Source of the DNA: Pseudomonas chlororaphis
GTDB taxonomy: Bacteria; Pseudomonadota; Gammaproteobacteria; Pseudomonadales; Pseudomonadaceae
Direction: 5' to 3'
NCBI GenBank assembly: GCA_001023535.1
Contig: CP011020.1
Span: 5,342,509 to 5,406,508 of the forward strand
Length of the DNA stretch: 64,000 nucleotides
Position 1 is the stretch's first letter, and the number at the start of each line of letters is the position of its first letter. Both the position numbers and the translations under genes were made by a program. Below, piece by piece: positions 8,778 to 19,056 of this stretch. Under the pieces are notes generated by a model. The model was not told the DNA's origin. It saw only the letters and a list, made by a program, of their open reading frames with translations, and did not search any database.

Positions 8778-9266
8778 TCAGCTACCCAACGTCAACCCAT
8801 TGGCCGGCAACGGCAACGCCGTCTTGTAGCGCACCTGCTTGAGGGCGAAGCTGGAGCGGATGTTCGCCACGCCCGGGACCTTGGTCAAAAAGTCCATCAT
8901 GAAACGCTCCAGCGACTGGATCGTCGGCACCAGCACGCGTATCAGGTAGTCCGGGTCGCCCGCCATCAGGTAGCACTCCATCACCTCAGGCCGGTCGGAG
9001 ATCGCCTCCTCGAAGTGCTGCAGCGCCTCTTCCACCTGTTTCTCCAGGCTGACGTGGATGAACACGTTCACGTGCAGCCCCAGCAGGTCGGCGTCCAGCA
9101 ACGTGACCTGCTCGCGGATTACCCCCAGCTCTTCCATGGCCCGCACCCGGTTGAAGCACGGCGTGGGCGAAAGGTTCACCGAGCGGGCGAGGTCGGCGTT
9201 GGTGATGCGGGCGTTCTCCTGAAGGCTGTTCAGAATGCCGATGTCGGTGCGATCCAATTTACGCAT
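8778..9266 (-). CDS. bkdR: Lrp/AsnC-family activator of the bkd operon
   Basis: A 162-residue Lrp-type regulator. The N-terminal winged helix (residues 1-60, with [21 protein letters not shown]) is followed by a RAM amino-acid-sensing domain ([17 protein letters not shown]). It is divergent from the branched-chain keto-acid dehydrogenase operon exactly as bkdR is in P. putida, where BkdR activates the operon in response to branched-chain amino acids. Start at the ATG giving [13 protein letters not shown], the usual N-terminus. Confidence 0.93.
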   Translation of the reverse strand: MRKLDRTDIGILNSLQENARITNADLARSVNLSPTPCFNRVRAMEELGVIREQVTLLDADLLGLHVNVFIHVSLEKQVEEALQHFEEAISDRPEVMECYLMAGDPDYLIRVLVPTIQSLERFMMDFLTKVPGVANIRSSFALKQVRYKTALPLPANGLTLGS

Positions 9267-9295
9267 GAGACAAATAATCCTGTTTTTTATCGTTG

Positions 9296-9314
9296 TGCAG
9301 ATTTTTTATCTGCA
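9296..9314. promoter_or_regulatory. AT-centred palindrome in the bkdR-bkdA1 intergenic region
   Basis: A perfect inverted repeat with 7-bp arms tgcagat/atctgca around 5 T's lies in the AT-rich 193-bp divergent region, 30 bp from the bkdR start. Lrp-family proteins bind AT-centred palindromes of about this size, so it is a candidate BkdR site. No footprint data are available here. Confidence 0.4.
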
Positions 9315-9453
9315 AATGATCTGAACAGCAAGCCAACAGAGAAAAATATTCTTCCTCGTCGAGCCTATGATTGTTGTAGGACAATTTCCCCGCACCACGG
9401 GGAATTCGTCAGCTAGCGCGCCCACTACAAGAAATTCACAAGATCGAGCGTAG

Positions 9454-10695
<1,242 letters not shown>

Positions 10696-10696
10696 C

Positions 10697-11755
<1,059 letters not shown>

Positions 11756-13033
11756 ATGGGCACGCACGTTATCAAGATGCCGGACATTGGCGAAGGCATC
11801 GCCGAAGTGGAACTGTCGGTGTGGCACGTCAAGGTCGGCGACCTGGTGGTCGAGGACCAGGTGCTGGCCGATGTCATGACCGACAAGGCCATGGTGGACA
11901 TCCCCTCGCCGGTACACGGCCGGGTCATTGCCCTGGGCGGCGAGCCGGGCGAGGTCATGGCGGTGGGCAGCGAACTGATCCGCATTGAAGTGGAAGGCGC
12001 CGGCAACCTCAAGGAATCGGCACAGCCGGCCGCCGAGGTGCAGGCCGCGAAACCGGCGCCGGCGCCGCCCCCCGAGCCGGTGGCAGCCGCGCAACCGGCG
12101 ACACAAAAGCCCGCCGCCCCGCGTCCGGCCGCCCAGGCACCGGTGGCCCGTGAACCCAATGAGCGTCCATTGGCATCCCCTGCGGTGCGCAAGCACGCCT
12201 TGGATTTGGGCATCCAGTTACGCCTGGTCCAAGGCAGCGGCCCCGCCGGGCGGGTGCTGCACGAAGACCTGGAAGCGTACCTGGCCCAAGGGCCTTCGAC
12301 CCCGGCCAAGGGCGGTTCCGGCTACGCCGAACGCCACGACGAGCAGCAGATCCCGGTGATCGGCATGCGTCGCAAGATCGCCCAGCGCATGCAGGAAGCG
12401 ACCCAGCGCGCCGCCCATTTCAGCTACGTCGAGGAAGTCGACGTCACCGCCCTGGAAGAGCTGCGGGTGCACTTGAATGAAAAACACGGTGCCAGTCGCG
12501 GCAAGCTGACCCTGCTGCCATTCCTGTTACGGGCTCTGGTGATGGCCCTGCGGGACTTCCCGCAGATGAACGCGCGCTACGACGACGAAGCCCAAGTCAT
12601 CCATCGTTCTGGCGCGGTGCACGTTGGCGTGGCCACCCAGAGCGACGTCGGCCTGATGGTGCCGGTGGTGCGCCATGCCGAGGCCCGCAGCCTGTGGGAC
12701 AGCGCGGCCGAGATCAGCCGCCTCGCCACGGCCGCCCGCAACGGCAAGGCCAGCCGCGATGAACTGTCCGGCTCGACCATCACCCTGACCAGCCTGGGCG
12801 CCCTCGGCGGCATCGTCAGCACGCCGGTGCTGAACCTGCCGGAAGTGGCCATCGTCGGCGTGAACAAGATCGTCGAGCGACCCATGGTCATCAAGGGCCA
12901 GATCGTCGTCCGCAAAATGATGAACCTCTCCAGTTCCTTCGATCACCGAGTGGTCGATGGCATGGACGCGGCGCAATTCATTCAGGCCCTGCGCGGCTTG
13001 CTCGAACAACCCGCCACCTTGTTCGTCGATTAA
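11756..13033 (+). CDS. bkdB: Branched-chain 2-oxoacid dehydrogenase E2, dihydrolipoyl acyltransferase
   Basis: A 425-residue protein with an N-terminal lipoyl domain (lipoylated Lys44 in [12 protein letters not shown]), a flexible Ala/Pro-rich linker (~85-135), an E1/E3-binding domain ([14 protein letters not shown], ~140-175) and a C-terminal acyltransferase domain with the active-site SFDHRVVDG motif. It transfers branched acyl groups to CoA and forms the core of the complex. There is a single lipoyl domain, as usual for BCKDH E2. Confidence 0.95.
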   Translation: MGTHVIKMPDIGEGIAEVELSVWHVKVGDLVVEDQVLADVMTDKAMVDIPSPVHGRVIALGGEPGEVMAVGSELIRIEVEGAGNLKESAQPAAEVQAAKPAPAPPPEPVAAAQPATQKPAAPRPAAQAPVAREPNERPLASPAVRKHALDLGIQLRLVQGSGPAGRVLHEDLEAYLAQGPSTPAKGGSGYAERHDEQQIPVIGMRRKIAQRMQEATQRAAHFSYVEEVDVTALEELRVHLNEKHGASRGKLTLLPFLLRALVMALRDFPQMNARYDDEAQVIHRSGAVHVGVATQSDVGLMVPVVRHAEARSLWDSAAEISRLATAARNGKASRDELSGSTITLTSLGALGGIVSTPVLNLPEVAIVGVNKIVERPMVIKGQIVVRKMMNLSSSFDHRVVDGMDAAQFIQALRGLLEQPATLFVD

Positions 13034-13047
13034 TCATGGGAGCTGGC

Positions 13048-14433
13048 ATGCAACAGACTTTGAACACCACCTTGCTGATCATCGGCGGCGGCCCTGGCGG
13101 TTATGTGGCGGCGATCCGTGCCGGGCAACTGGGCATCCCGACCATCCTGGTGGAAGGCCAGGCGCTGGGCGGAACCTGCCTGAACATCGGCTGCATCCCG
13201 TCCAAGGCGCTCATCCATGTGGCCGAGCAGTTTCACCAGACGCGGCACCACAGCCAGGGTTCGGCCTTGGGCATCACGGTGTCGACGCCGAGCCTGGACA
13301 TCGGCAAGAGCGTCGAATGGAAAGACGGCATCGTCGATCGCCTGACCACCGGCGTCGCAGCGCTGCTCAAGAAGCACAAGGTCCAGGTCATCCAGGGCTG
13401 GGCCAAGGTTGTCGACGGCAAGACCGTCGAAGTCGGCGACACCCGCATCCAGTGCGAACACCTGCTGCTGGCCACCGGTTCGACCAGCGTCAACCTGCCG
13501 ATGTTGCCGCTGGGCGGGCCGATCGTGTCCTCCACTGAAGCCCTCGCGCCGACCTCGGTGCCCAGGCACCTGGTGGTGGTCGGGGGCGGCTACATCGGCC
13601 TGGAGCTGGGCATCGCCTACCGCAAGCTCGGCGCCGAGGTCAGTGTGGTCGAAGCCCAGGAACGGATCCTGCCGGCCTACGACGGCGAACTGACCCAGCC
13701 GGTGCACGAGGCGCTCAAGCAACTGGGTGTGAAGCTGTACCTCAAGCACAGTGTCGAAGGGTTCGATGCACAGGCCAGCACATTGCAAGTCCGTGACCCG
13801 GCTGGCGACAGCCTGAACCTTGAGACCGACCGGGTCCTGGTGGCCGTGGGGCGCCGGCCCAACACCCAGGGCTGGAACCTCGAAGCGCTGGATCTGGCGA
13901 TGAACGGCGCGGCGGTAAAAATCGACCAGCGTTGCCAGACCAGCATGCGCAATGTCTGGGCCATCGGGGACCTGAGCGGCGAACCGATGCTCGCCCACCG
14001 GGCCATGGCTCAGGGCGAAATGGTCGCCGAACTGATCGCCGGTCGGCAGCGGGAATTCAATCCGGCGGCCATCGCCGCGGTGTGCTTCACCGACCCGGAG
14101 CTGGTGGTGGTGGGCAAGACACCGGACGAGGCCAAGGCGGTCGGGCTGGACTGCATCGTGTCCAGCTTCCCGTTCGCCGCCAACGGCCGGGCGATGACGC
14201 TGGAATCGAAAAGCGGTTTCGTGCGGGTCGTGGCGCGACGGGACAATCACCTGATCGTCGGCTGGCAAGCCGTCGGCGTGGGCGTCTCGGAACTGGCCAC
14301 CGCGTTCGGCCAGTCGCTGGAAATGGGCGCGCGCCTGGAAGATATCGCCGGCACCATCCACGCACACCCGACGCTGGGTGAGGCGGTTCAGGAAGCGGCG
14401 CTGCGGGCGTTGGGGCATGCGTTGCATGTGTAG
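13048..14433 (+). CDS. lpdV: Dihydrolipoyl dehydrogenase E3 of the branched-chain complex (LPD-Val)
   Basis: A 461-residue flavoprotein disulfide reductase. The FAD motif IIGGGPGG is at the N-terminus, the redox-active pair is in [13 protein letters not shown], an NAD motif follows ([13 protein letters not shown]), and the C-terminal interface has HAHPTLGE. It reoxidises E2 dihydrolipoamide. An ATG at 13036 is in frame, but GGGAG lies ~6 nt before 13048, and [15 protein letters not shown] matches the known N-terminus. Last gene of the bkd operon; a REP inverted repeat follows. Confidence 0.94.
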   Translation: MQQTLNTTLLIIGGGPGGYVAAIRAGQLGIPTILVEGQALGGTCLNIGCIPSKALIHVAEQFHQTRHHSQGSALGITVSTPSLDIGKSVEWKDGIVDRLTTGVAALLKKHKVQVIQGWAKVVDGKTVEVGDTRIQCEHLLLATGSTSVNLPMLPLGGPIVSSTEALAPTSVPRHLVVVGGGYIGLELGIAYRKLGAEVSVVEAQERILPAYDGELTQPVHEALKQLGVKLYLKHSVEGFDAQASTLQVRDPAGDSLNLETDRVLVAVGRRPNTQGWNLEALDLAMNGAAVKIDQRCQTSMRNVWAIGDLSGEPMLAHRAMAQGEMVAELIAGRQREFNPAAIAAVCFTDPELVVVGKTPDEAKAVGLDCIVSSFPFAANGRAMTLESKSGFVRVVARRDNHLIVGWQAVGVGVSELATAFGQSLEMGARLEDIAGTIHAHPTLGEAVQEAALRALGHALHV

Positions 14434-14445
14434 ACATGCGGTTCA

Positions 14446-14580
14446 CCCGTGGCGAGGGAGCTTGCTCCCGCTGGGCTGCGAAGCAGCCCCAATCCGAGCA
14501 CCGGGGTCGTTCAGTCACACCGCGTTGGCCAGGTGACGACTGCTTCGCAGCCGAGCGGGAGCAAGCTCCCTCGCCACGGG
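14446..14580. repeat. REP-type inverted repeat after the bkd operon
   Basis: Arms at 14446-14490 and 14540-14580 pair (gtggcgagggagcttgctcc and its complement plus gctgcgaagcagc). The repeat begins 13 nt after lpdV and may act as its terminator. The remaining bases up to ilvE (14581-14715) hold the ilvE leader and no gene. Confidence 0.85.
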
Positions 14581-14715
14581 GAGTCGGCAGAAAATCTGCC
14601 TGTCACCCATCGAGCAGGCTGCGAAACAACACCGGAATGAAGTATTGTTGTCCCCATCCAAAAAACGTCAGAAGCCTTGAACCGTTTCGACGGTTGTTAA
14701 GCAATAGAGGGTGTC

Positions 14716-15735
14716 ATGGGTAACGAGAGCATCAATTGGGACAAACTGGGCTTTGACTACATCAAGACCGACAAGCGCTACCTGTCGCACTGGCGCGATG
14801 GCGCCTGGGACGCCGGCACCCTGACCGACGACAATGTGCTGCACATCAGCGAAGGCTCCACCGCCCTGCACTACGGCCAGCAATGCTTCGAGGGCCTGAA
14901 GGCCTATCGCTGCAAGGACGGCTCGATCAACCTGTTCCGCCCGGACCAGAACGCCGCCCGCATGCAGCGCAGTTGCGCCCGCCTGCTGATGCCGCACGTC
15001 GACACCGAACAGTTCGTCGAAGCCTGCAAGCAAGTGGTCCGCGCCAACGAACGCTTCATCCCGCCCTACGGCACCGGCGGCGCGCTGTACCTGCGCCCGT
15101 TCGTGATCGGCGTGGGTGACAACATCGGCGTGCGCACCGCGCCCGAGTTCATCTTCTCGATCTTCTGCATCCCGGTCGGCGCCTACTTCAAGGGCGGCCT
15201 GACCCCGCACAACTTCCTGATCTCCACCTTCGACCGCGCCGCCCCACAAGGCACCGGCGCGGCCAAGGTCGGTGGCAACTACGCCGCCAGCCTGATGCCG
15301 GGTTCCCAGGCCAAGAAGGCCAGCTTCGCCGACTGCATCTACCTCGATCCGCTGACCCACACCAAGATCGAGGAAGTCGGTTCGGCCAACTTCTTCGGCA
15401 TCACCCACGACGGCAAATTCGTCACCCCCAACTCCCCATCGGTCCTGCCAGGCATCACTCGCCTGTCGCTGATCGAACTGGCCAAATCGCGCCTGGGGCT
15501 GGAAGTGATCGAAGGCGACGTGCTGATCGACAAGCTGTCGGACTTCAAGGAAGCCGGTGCTTGCGGTACCGCGGCGGTGATCACGCCGATCGGCGGCATC
15601 CACTACAAGGACAAGCTGCACGTGTTCCACAGCGAAACCGAAGTCGGCCCGATCACCCAGAAGCTCTACAAAGAACTGACCGGCGTGCAGACCGGTGACG
15701 TCGAAGCGCCAGCGGGTTGGATCGTCAAGGTCTGA
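14716..15735 (+). CDS. ilvE: Branched-chain amino acid aminotransferase
   Basis: A 339-residue class IV (D-amino-acid-transaminase-like fold) PLP enzyme. The PLP lysine is probably Lys184 in GAAKVGGNYA, and 'EVGSANFFGI' and 'GTAAVITPIGGI' are family signatures. It interconverts Val, Leu and Ile with their 2-keto acids, and so feeds the bkd complex next door or the last step of synthesis. A separate transcription unit from bkd is likely because a hairpin and 280 bp intervene. Confidence 0.94.
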   Translation: MGNESINWDKLGFDYIKTDKRYLSHWRDGAWDAGTLTDDNVLHISEGSTALHYGQQCFEGLKAYRCKDGSINLFRPDQNAARMQRSCARLLMPHVDTEQFVEACKQVVRANERFIPPYGTGGALYLRPFVIGVGDNIGVRTAPEFIFSIFCIPVGAYFKGGLTPHNFLISTFDRAAPQGTGAAKVGGNYAASLMPGSQAKKASFADCIYLDPLTHTKIEEVGSANFFGITHDGKFVTPNSPSVLPGITRLSLIELAKSRLGLEVIEGDVLIDKLSDFKEAGACGTAAVITPIGGIHYKDKLHVFHSETEVGPITQKLYKELTGVQTGDVEAPAGWIVKV

Positions 15736-15742
15736 TCCACTT

Positions 15743-15770
15743 GTGGCGAGGGAGCAAGCTCCCTCGCCAC
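15743..15770. terminator. Perfect hairpin after ilvE, derived from a REP arm
   Basis: gtggcgagggag and ctccctcgccac form a 12-bp perfect stem with a 4-nt caag loop, 8 nt after the ilvE stop and before the convergent ArsR-type gene. There is no T-run, so it may act as a stabilising or pause hairpin rather than a classical terminator. It is a single compact version of the REP arms seen at 8644 and 14446. Confidence 0.6.
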
Positions 15771-15786
15771 TTGCCCAAGCCTTGCT

Positions 15787-16539
15787 TCAGCGCAGTTCCA
15801 CGGTGGGCGCGAGCCTGCTCGCGACGGCATCGGCCGGTGCAACCGCTTGCTCGACATCCACGCCAAACCGCGCGGCCATTTCCTTGCGCCCGCTGGCGGT
15901 CAGCCCCAGTGCCCGGCTGTCCAGGTCCTGGAGCACCCATTTGCGCTTGATCGCCACTTGCAACAACGCCGCCCCCAAGGCGCCGCCCAGGTGCGGACGG
16001 CGCATGCTCCAGTCCAGGCAGGGGCAGGCGAACCGACGTCGTTGCGCGGCGAGCACCTGGACATCAATGCCCAGCTCCGCGAATATTTGCTCGCCCGACT
16101 CGCTCAGCCCATAGCCCTGCCCTGCCGCCACCAGCCACCCGGCCTCAAGCAAGCGATCATGCAGCCGCACCGCCAGGGTGCCAGCCATGTGGTCGTAGCA
16201 GGTGCGGGCAAACTGCAGGCGATCCGGGGTGCGCGGGGTAAAGGTCGGCGCGGCGCTCTGGCCGATCACCATCAACGCTTCAAGGGCCTGGGCGACGCGC
16301 TTGTCTGCCAGGCTGTAGTAGCGATGACGCCCCTGCACATGCACGCGCACCAAGGCCAGGTCCTTGAGCTTCGCCAAGTGGGCACTGGCGGTGGAAGCAC
16401 TGACGTCGGCAATGCTGGCCAGCTCGGTACTGGTCCGGGCGTGGCCGTCCATCAACGCGCACAACATGCGGGTCCGGGCCGGCTCGGCAATGGCCGCAGC
16501 CACCTGGGAGACTCCCAGGTCATGCAGTTCCGCTTCCAT
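15787..16539 (-). CDS. ArsR-family winged-helix transcriptional regulator
   Basis: About 250 residues. The N-terminal HTH (residues 1-90: ARTRMLCALMDGHARTSTELA, then SASTASAHLAKL) is ArsR-like. The long C-terminal half contains CPCLDWSMRRPHLGGALGAALL, seen in a subgroup of larger ArsR proteins of unknown ligand. The start at 16539 (MEAELHDLG) is chosen because GGGAGCG precedes it; an upstream ATG at 16566 is possible. The last ~15 codons overlap a REP-like sequence (see findings). No adjacent target is obvious. Confidence 0.75.
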   Translation of the reverse strand: MEAELHDLGVSQVAAAIAEPARTRMLCALMDGHARTSTELASIADVSASTASAHLAKLKDLALVRVHVQGRHRYYSLADKRVAQALEALMVIGQSAAPTFTPRTPDRLQFARTCYDHMAGTLAVRLHDRLLEAGWLVAAGQGYGLSESGEQIFAELGIDVQVLAAQRRRFACPCLDWSMRRPHLGGALGAALLQVAIKRKWVLQDLDSRALGLTASGRKEMAARFGVDVEQAVAPADAVASRLAPTVELR

Positions 16540-16629
16540 ATTTCGCTCCCTGACGAATAAAGCCATGCATCATCTGCAAAGAGTAGCAACACTTTCAACT
16601 GGAGGTTGCCGGCCCGCAGTCGGCGCCGC

Positions 16630-16971
16630 TCAATCGTCCCGGGTCAGCACTTCCAGCAGCTCGATCTCGAAAACGAGGTTGGCGTTGGGCTTGATGTGCG
16701 CGCCCATGGAGCGCTCACCGTAGGCCAGGTGGGCCGGTACCCACAGCTTGCGCTTGCCGCCCACCTTCATGCCCATCAGCCCCACGTCCCAGCCCTTGAT
16801 GACGCGACCGGTGCCGATCACGCACTGGAACGGCTTGCCACGGCTGTAGGACGAATCGAATTCAGTGCCGTCTTCGAGCGTACCGCGGTATTGGGTGGTG
16901 ATCAGCGCGCCTTTGACTACGCTTTTGCCGTCGCCCTGTTGCAGGTCGGTGATGTGCAGTTCTTCGTTCAT
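16630..16971 (-). CDS. FKBP-type peptidyl-prolyl cis-trans isomerase
   Basis: A 113-residue single FKBP domain without a signal peptide, hence cytoplasmic. Typical segments are 'GTLEDGTEFDSSYSRGKPF', 'VIKGWDVGLMGMKVGGKR' and 'LVFEIELLEV'. It catalyses prolyl isomerisation during folding. It is divergent from the protealysin-like gene, with 170 bp between the two starts. Confidence 0.92.
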   Translation of the reverse strand: MNEELHITDLQQGDGKSVVKGALITTQYRGTLEDGTEFDSSYSRGKPFQCVIGTGRVIKGWDVGLMGMKVGGKRKLWVPAHLAYGERSMGAHIKPNANLVFEIELLEVLTRDD

Positions 16972-17141
16972 GGAGTCTGTCCGTGTTGTGTTTTTGTGGC
17001 GCAGGGATTATCCCCTGGCCACAGGTCCGTGTCCGTATCCATATGCAACTGTGGCGCATCGAGCGGGTCAGCAGTAGGGAACCGCTCAAGCCACTTCGGT
17101 TCACATGGGTATCGCCCTGCATTTCAGATAAGGATTTTCTG

Positions 17142-18203
17142 ATGTTCGACTCTCGCCCGCTCTACGGTTTTATTCCTCCGTACATCCTCAATCGCATCAT
17201 TGCCCACGGCTCCGAACAGCAACGTTCCAGCGCCCTTGGCACCCTGACCCACGTGCGCAGCCTGCGGCACAACCCCGGCCCGCCGGACCAGCCGCCCGCC
17301 GCGGCGAAACTGCCCAGGCCGGGCAAGGCCGGCCACCCGCAGCGCAGCGTGCACGACGCACAGAACACCATGGAACTGCCCGGCCAGCCGGTACGCCTGG
17401 AAGGCCAGCCGGCCAGCGGCGACCCGGCCGTGGACGAAGCCTACGATGCCCTCGGCGCCACCTACGATTTTTTCTGGAAAATCCTCGGCCGCGACTCCAT
17501 CGACAACAAGGGCTTCGCCCTGGTGGGCAGCGTGCATTATGGACAAGGCTACGAAAACGCCTTCTGGAACGGCGCGCAAATGGTGTTCGGCGACGGTGAC
17601 GGGGAAATTTTCCAGCGCTTCACCCGCTCCCTCGACGTGGTCGCCCACGAGCTGGCCCACGGCGTCACCGAAAGCGAAGCCGGGCTGGTCTACGCCAACC
17701 AGTCCGGTGCACTGAACGAGTCCATCTCCGATGTGTTCGGCGTGCTGGTCAAGCAGTACGTGCTGGAACAGACCGCCGACCAGGCCGACTGGTTGATCGG
17801 TGCCGACCTGCTCACCGACAAGATCAACGGCGATGGCCTGCGCAGCATGTCCAACCCCGGCACCGCCTACAACGACCCGCTGCTGGGCAAGGACCCACAA
17901 CCGTCGCACATGCGTGAATTCGTCATTACCCGCGAGGACAACGGCGGCGTGCACATCAACTCCGGCATCCCCAACCGCGCCTTTTATCTGGTGGCGACCA
18001 CGCTGGGCGGATTTGCCTGGGAAAAAGCCGGCCGGATCTGGTATGACACCTTGTGCGACAGAAAACTGGCCAACGACGCGTCCTTCAGCGACTTCGCCCG
18101 CCTGACCGTCGAGCATGCCCGCCAGCGCTTCGGTGCGCGGGAAGTGCAAGCGGTGCAAGACGGCTGGCGCCAGGTCGGCGTCGACCTGACACAGGAGCGT
18201 TGA
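17142..18203 (+). CDS. Protealysin-like M4 family metalloprotease
   Basis: 353 residues. The zinc motif HELAH (His169, Glu170, His173) and NESISD (third ligand Glu193) mark a thermolysin-family peptidase; 'GGVHINSGIPN' carries the substrate-binding His. There is no signal peptide. The short N-terminal pro-region starts with PPYILNRI, the precursor motif of protealysin-like proteins, which act intracellularly or leave the cell non-classically. The start at 17142 keeps this motif near the N-terminus and has AAGGA upstream; the longer frame from 16983 is not credible. It overlaps the inhibitor gene by one base. Confidence 0.9.
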   Translation: MFDSRPLYGFIPPYILNRIIAHGSEQQRSSALGTLTHVRSLRHNPGPPDQPPAAAKLPRPGKAGHPQRSVHDAQNTMELPGQPVRLEGQPASGDPAVDEAYDALGATYDFFWKILGRDSIDNKGFALVGSVHYGQGYENAFWNGAQMVFGDGDGEIFQRFTRSLDVVAHELAHGVTESEAGLVYANQSGALNESISDVFGVLVKQYVLEQTADQADWLIGADLLTDKINGDGLRSMSNPGTAYNDPLLGKDPQPSHMREFVITREDNGGVHINSGIPNRAFYLVATTLGGFAWEKAGRIWYDTLCDRKLANDASFSDFARLTVEHARQRFGAREVQAVQDGWRQVGVDLTQER

Positions 18204-18526
18204 TGAAAACCCTTCCAGAGCTCGACGACAACGCCGTGGTACGGCTGTCACGCCAGGGTGGCGTGGCGGCCATCCATGCCCTGACCCGGCCACGGGAAAT
18301 CGAATTCGCCCAATGCGACATCGACCAGCGCAGCCGCATCTGTTCGGTACTGGAGGGCTGCCTGCCGCTGGCCTCGCCCGCACCCGGGCGCGGCGACCAG
18401 CGCTTCTTCCAGATCGAGGTGCGTTACCGCACCAACGACCAGGACGATGAAATGGTGCTCAAGGTGCCCGAGGATCAGGCACCCGGCGAGCTGGTTCATC
18501 TGTGGGACAAAGGCGAATTGCTCTGA
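18203..18526 (+). CDS. Emfourin-type inhibitor of the adjacent M4 protease
   Basis: A 107-residue protein starting in the stop codon of the protease gene (TGATG, one shared base), so the two are translationally coupled. Size, lack of a signal peptide, a central 'FFQIEVRYRT' strand and the position beside a protealysin-like gene match emfourin, the slow-tight inhibitor described from Serratia protealysin operons. It would keep the protease silent in the cytoplasm. The assignment rests mainly on context and general resemblance. Confidence 0.75.
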   Translation: MKTLPELDDNAVVRLSRQGGVAAIHALTRPREIEFAQCDIDQRSRICSVLEGCLPLASPAPGRGDQRFFQIEVRYRTNDQDDEMVLKVPEDQAPGELVHLWDKGELL

Positions 18527-18530
18527 TGGC

Positions 18531-18839
18531 CTAGCGCGTGGCGGGGGTGATCTTGAGGATCCGGCCAGACGCGATCACCACCATCACGTACTTGTCATTG
18601 ATCTGCACCCATTGCGAACCCTCGTCAGGGGCTTCGAGGCCCTTCTCTTTCCAGTTCTTGATAGCTTTATCCGCGCGCTGATATTCCGCGGGCGTGCGGT
18701 CGGCCTCCACCAGTCGGCGCCCATTGTTGGGCGAGTGCTCCACCGCATCTCCGGTGGTTTGCGCCGCTTGCGCCACGGGCCCGAGGGCTCCGAGACCGGC
18801 GATCAGGACCAGGCTGGCGATCAGGGGGGATTTGCGCAT
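18531..18839 (-). CDS. RcnB-like small periplasmic protein
   Basis: 102 residues with a signal peptide (MRKSPLIASLVLIAGLGALG...AQA) and a mature part ending 'WVQINDKYVMVVIASGRILKI', like the C-terminal repeat of RcnB-family proteins. RcnB of E. coli tunes nickel/cobalt export; here no metal-efflux gene adjoins, so the function is open. Convergent with the inhibitor gene, with only 4 nt between the stops. Confidence 0.6.
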   Translation of the reverse strand: MRKSPLIASLVLIAGLGALGPVAQAAQTTGDAVEHSPNNGRRLVEADRTPAEYQRADKAIKNWKEKGLEAPDEGSQWVQINDKYVMVVIASGRILKITPATR

Positions 18840-18951
18840 AGAAAAGCTCCAGTTATTCGGGGTACTGGAACTGGGACTTCAACGGCGGCGAATCATTCCT
18901 TTTACTGTGAAGACAGGTGCCTGCCGCGCGCCCATTGTACAAGCGGGCAAC

Positions 18952-19040
18952 TGTGGGAACGGGCTTGCCCGCGAAAGCGGTGGGCCAGCCAACATGATTG
19001 TCGTTTGACACGCCGCCTTCGCGAGCAAGCCGCTCCCACA
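18952..19040. repeat. REP pair, gtgggagc class
   Basis: Inverted arms at 18952-18975 (tgtgggaacgggcttgcccg...) and 19018-19040 lie between two minus-strand genes, just after the end of the MHYT-GGDEF-EAL gene. Confidence 0.8.
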
Positions 19041-19056
19041 GGATGACGACCGTGTG

